A stretch of 7,220 nt of DNA from an uncultured Campylobacter sp. (GTDB taxonomy: Bacteria > Campylobacterota > Campylobacteria > Campylobacterales > Campylobacteraceae), in NCBI GenBank assembly GCA_937875715.1, contig CALEHZ010000192.1, positions 1-7,220 of the forward strand, written 5' to 3'. Both the position numbers and the translations under genes were made by a program. Each line of letters opens with the position of its first letter. Position 1 is the first letter of the stretch. Under the pieces are notes generated by a model, which was not told the origin of the DNA, searched no databases, and saw only the letters and a list, made by a program, of their open reading frames with translations. Positions 5,881 through 7,220 of the stretch are shown here, one piece after another.

Positions 5881-7050
5881 TCAATTATAGTTTTTTACAA
5901 ACTGGGCAATTCTCTCAATTCCCTTTTTGATATTTTCAAGCTCAGTCGCAAAGCTAAATCTAAAATATCCATCCATTCCAAAGCCCACACCAGGCACGCA
6001 AGCCACCAAACTCTCTTCTAAAAGGCGCGAGCAAAACTTCATAGAATCGCTCTCAATCTTAGAACAATTTATAAACAAATAAAACGCCCCGCCAGGATTT
6101 AGCACGCTTAGCCCATCAATTGCGTTTATCGCCTTTACAGCGTAGTCACGGCGCTCTTTATACTTGCTTCGCATAAACTCCACATATTCATCAGCCTGCC
6201 CCAAAAGCGCTGGAATTGCGCCAGCTTGGACGATGCTAGCGATATTTGCTGTGCTTTGGCTTTGCAGCTTTTTACACGCTGAAATCAGCTCAGCTTTTGG
6301 GCTAGCCATGTAGCCAAAGCGCCAGCCTGGCATAGCAGCGCACTTGCTAAGTCCATTTATAGTCACAGTTCGCTCAAACATATCAGCACTCACGCTAGCA
6401 GCCGCTACAAACTCGCCTTCGTAAATTAGCTTTTCGTAGATTTCATCGCTTAAAACTATAATCTCCGTGCCTTTTAGCACCTCTGCGATCGCCTCTAGCT
6501 CAGATCTTGAGTAAATCCCACCGCAAGGATTTCCTACGCTATTTAGCATGAGAACTTTTGTTTTTGGCGTGATAGCTGCTTTTAGCTGGGCAGCTGTGAT
6601 TTTAAAGCCTGTGCTTTCATCTGTATTTACAATCACGCTTTTGCCGCCGCAGTAGTTTACAATCTCAGGGTAGCTTACCCAGTATGGTGCTGGGATGATG
6701 ACTTCATCGCTTTCGTCAATTAGCGCTTGAAGGCAGTTAAAAATGCTTTGTTTTGCGCCTACATTTGTAAGAATTTGGCTTGGTTTATACTCTAAATTAT
6801 TATCTTTTTTTAGCTTAGCGCACACGGCAGCAAGCACATCAGGCGTGCCTGGAACTGCTGTGTATTTGCCACAGCCCTTTTTCATGGCTTCATTTACTGC
6901 GTTTTTAACGACATCTGGCGTGTCAAAATCAGGCTCGCCAGCGCTGAAAATCAGCACATCTTTTCCACTTGCTTTTAGCTCTTTTGCCTTTGTTGAAATT
7001 GCTATTGTTAAACTTTCGTTTAATCTGCTAATTCTATTTGAGAGTTTCAT
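5881..7050 (-). CDS. aspB: aspartate aminotransferase, class I (AspB type)
   Basis: A 389-residue cytosolic PLP enzyme of fold type I that interconverts aspartate and 2-oxoglutarate with oxaloacetate and glutamate. Lys236 in NGLSKCAAMPGWRFGY (232-247) is the PLP lysine and Arg244 the phosphate ligand. Asp202 and Tyr205 (SDEIY) contact the ring, Trp124 (PYWVSYP) stacks near it, and Arg364 (YFRFSFA) should bind the alpha-carboxylate. SAGEPDFDTP at 36-45 is the substrate-side loop. The Asn174 motif, NPTG in most relatives, reads NPCGG after an unusual SVG; Asn174 and Pro175 are kept. Length equals that of C. jejuni AspB (Cj0762c). ATG at 7050 follows AAAAGGA with about six bases between. It is separated from aspA by a repeat-filled gap, so it is probably its own unit. 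Broad specificity, including glutamate/prephenate as in some subgroup-I gamma enzymes, cannot be excluded. Confidence 0.93.
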   Translation of the reverse strand: MKLSNRISRLNESLTIAISTKAKELKASGKDVLIFSAGEPDFDTPDVVKNAVNEAMKKGCGKYTAVPGTPDVLAAVCAKLKKDNNLEYKPSQILTNVGAKQSIFNCLQALIDESDEVIIPAPYWVSYPEIVNYCGGKSVIVNTDESTGFKITAAQLKAAITPKTKVLMLNSVGNPCGGIYSRSELEAIAEVLKGTEIIVLSDEIYEKLIYEGEFVAAASVSADMFERTVTINGLSKCAAMPGWRFGYMASPKAELISACKKLQSQSTANIASIVQAGAIPALLGQADEYVEFMRSKYKERRDYAVKAINAIDGLSVLNPGGAFYLFINCSKIESDSMKFCSRLLEESLVACVPGVGFGMDGYFRFSFATELENIKKGIERIAQFVKNYN

Positions 7051-7093
7051 GATAGTCCTTTTTATTAATTTTTAACTCAAAAAAAATCTGTGA

Positions 7094-7102
7094 ATTTTAG
7101 CA
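7094..7102 (-). promoter_or_regulatory. extended -10 promoter for aspB
   Basis: The minus strand reads TGCTAAAAT, an extended -10 44 bases before the aspB ATG. The TAAAAT hexamer is itself part of a GTGAATTTTA half-repeat read on the other strand, so the repeat family and the promoter overlap here. Confidence 0.45.
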
Positions 7103-7162
7103 TAAATTGCGTGAATTTTATAAAATTCACAAATATTTTTAAAGTGAATTTTATAAAAGTTA

Positions 7163-7202
7163 AAAATTATTAGTGAATTTTATAAAATTCACTAATAATT
7201 TT
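7163..7202. repeat. 40-bp perfect palindrome, possible terminator
   Basis: Symmetry around the 16-mer core at 7175-7190 extends perfectly to 7163 and 7202 and ends in AAAA and TTTT. It could serve as an AT-rich bidirectional terminator, for example for a minus-strand gene lying to the right of the window, which is not visible. Confidence 0.6.
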
Positions 7203-7220
7203 AAGGTGAATTTTATAAAA

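Larger units (their letters stand above)
5675..5882. repeat. cluster of GAATTTTATAAAATTC palindromes and half-copies
   Basis: Perfect 16-mers lie at 5737-5752 and 5817-5832, a one-mismatch copy (ending TTT) at 5675-5690, and half-copies at 5716, 5769, 5778, 5801, 5850 and 5859. A last arm (TTTTATAAAATTCA) overlaps the TGA stop of aspB. The cluster fills most of the 300-bp gap between aspB and aspA; apart from the aspA ribosome site and a weak promoter candidate I see no gene there. Confidence 0.75.
7090..7220. repeat. array of GTGAATTTTATAAAATTCAC copies upstream of aspB
   Basis: GTGAATTTTA begins at 7090, 7111, 7144, 7173 and 7206, spacings of 21, 33, 29 and 33 bases. The copies at 7111-7130 and 7173-7192 are full 20-bp palindromes, those at 7144 and 7206 reach GTGAATTTTATAAAA, and the one at 7090 is shorter. 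The last runs off the window. Spacers are A/T-rich and not alike. The 170-bp gap 7051-7220 otherwise holds only the aspB promoter and ribosome site. Confidence 0.7.

Noticed and set aside
6743..7075. Plus-strand open frame opposite the aspB start
   Set aside because: Hydrophobic-looking but fully antisense to the conserved PLP enzyme and its ribosome binding site; most likely a by-product of reading the opposite strand.
7090..7220. CRISPR-like repeat array
   Set aside because: The units are perfect AT palindromes of varied completeness, the spacers are irregular and A/T-only, and no cas gene is visible. They share the core with single copies elsewhere in the window.

Overview
The window looks like Campylobacter or a close relative (Campylobacterota). 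The DNA is AT-rich. The promoters I can see are extended -10 boxes (TGnTAGAAT, TGnTAAAAT) without a clear -35. The order aspA then dcuA is the one known from Campylobacter jejuni (and E. coli), and the aspartate aminotransferase has the length and motifs of Campylobacter AspB. I do not assign a species. Every supported gene lies on the minus strand, so transcription runs from high to low coordinates.

Right and centre (about 2700-7220) is core amino-acid and C4-dicarboxylate metabolism. aspB (class I aspartate aminotransferase) is followed by a 297-bp AT-rich gap, then aspA (aspartate ammonia-lyase) and dcuA (C4-dicarboxylate antiporter). AspB interconverts oxaloacetate and aspartate, AspA deaminates aspartate to fumarate, and DcuA exchanges aspartate or fumarate for succinate. 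Together they allow aspartate to be used as a carbon source and fumarate as an electron acceptor. dcuA ends in a GC-rich hairpin that looks like a terminator.

Left (1-2441) is a more AT-rich, accessory-looking cassette of four minus-strand genes: a CysC-like (adenylylsulfate kinase family) nucleotide kinase, a class I SAM methyltransferase, an IspD/TarI-family cytidylyltransferase broken by a frameshift, and the N-terminal part of a winged-helix plus LicC-type nucleotidyltransferase that runs off the left edge. The gene content points to activation and methylation of a small head group that decorates a surface polysaccharide. It recalls, but does not prove, the C. jejuni O-methyl phosphoramidate (Cj1415-Cj1420) genes or phosphocholine (lic-type) systems. 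The two cytidylyltransferases both carry damage: one is frameshifted and the other lacks the conserved Arg of its nucleotide-binding loop. The cassette may therefore be decaying or repurposed.

The most striking non-coding feature is a family of AT-rich palindromes built on GAATTTTATAAAATTC, often flanked as GTG...CAC. Five perfect 16-bp copies and many half-copies fill the gaps at 2442-2738, 5581-5880 and 7051-7220, with one half-copy between the two leftmost genes. Some are extended into perfect palindromes of 28-42 bp. One gap contains a diverged tandem duplication of about 80-bp period, and another holds five half- or full copies about 20-33 bp apart.
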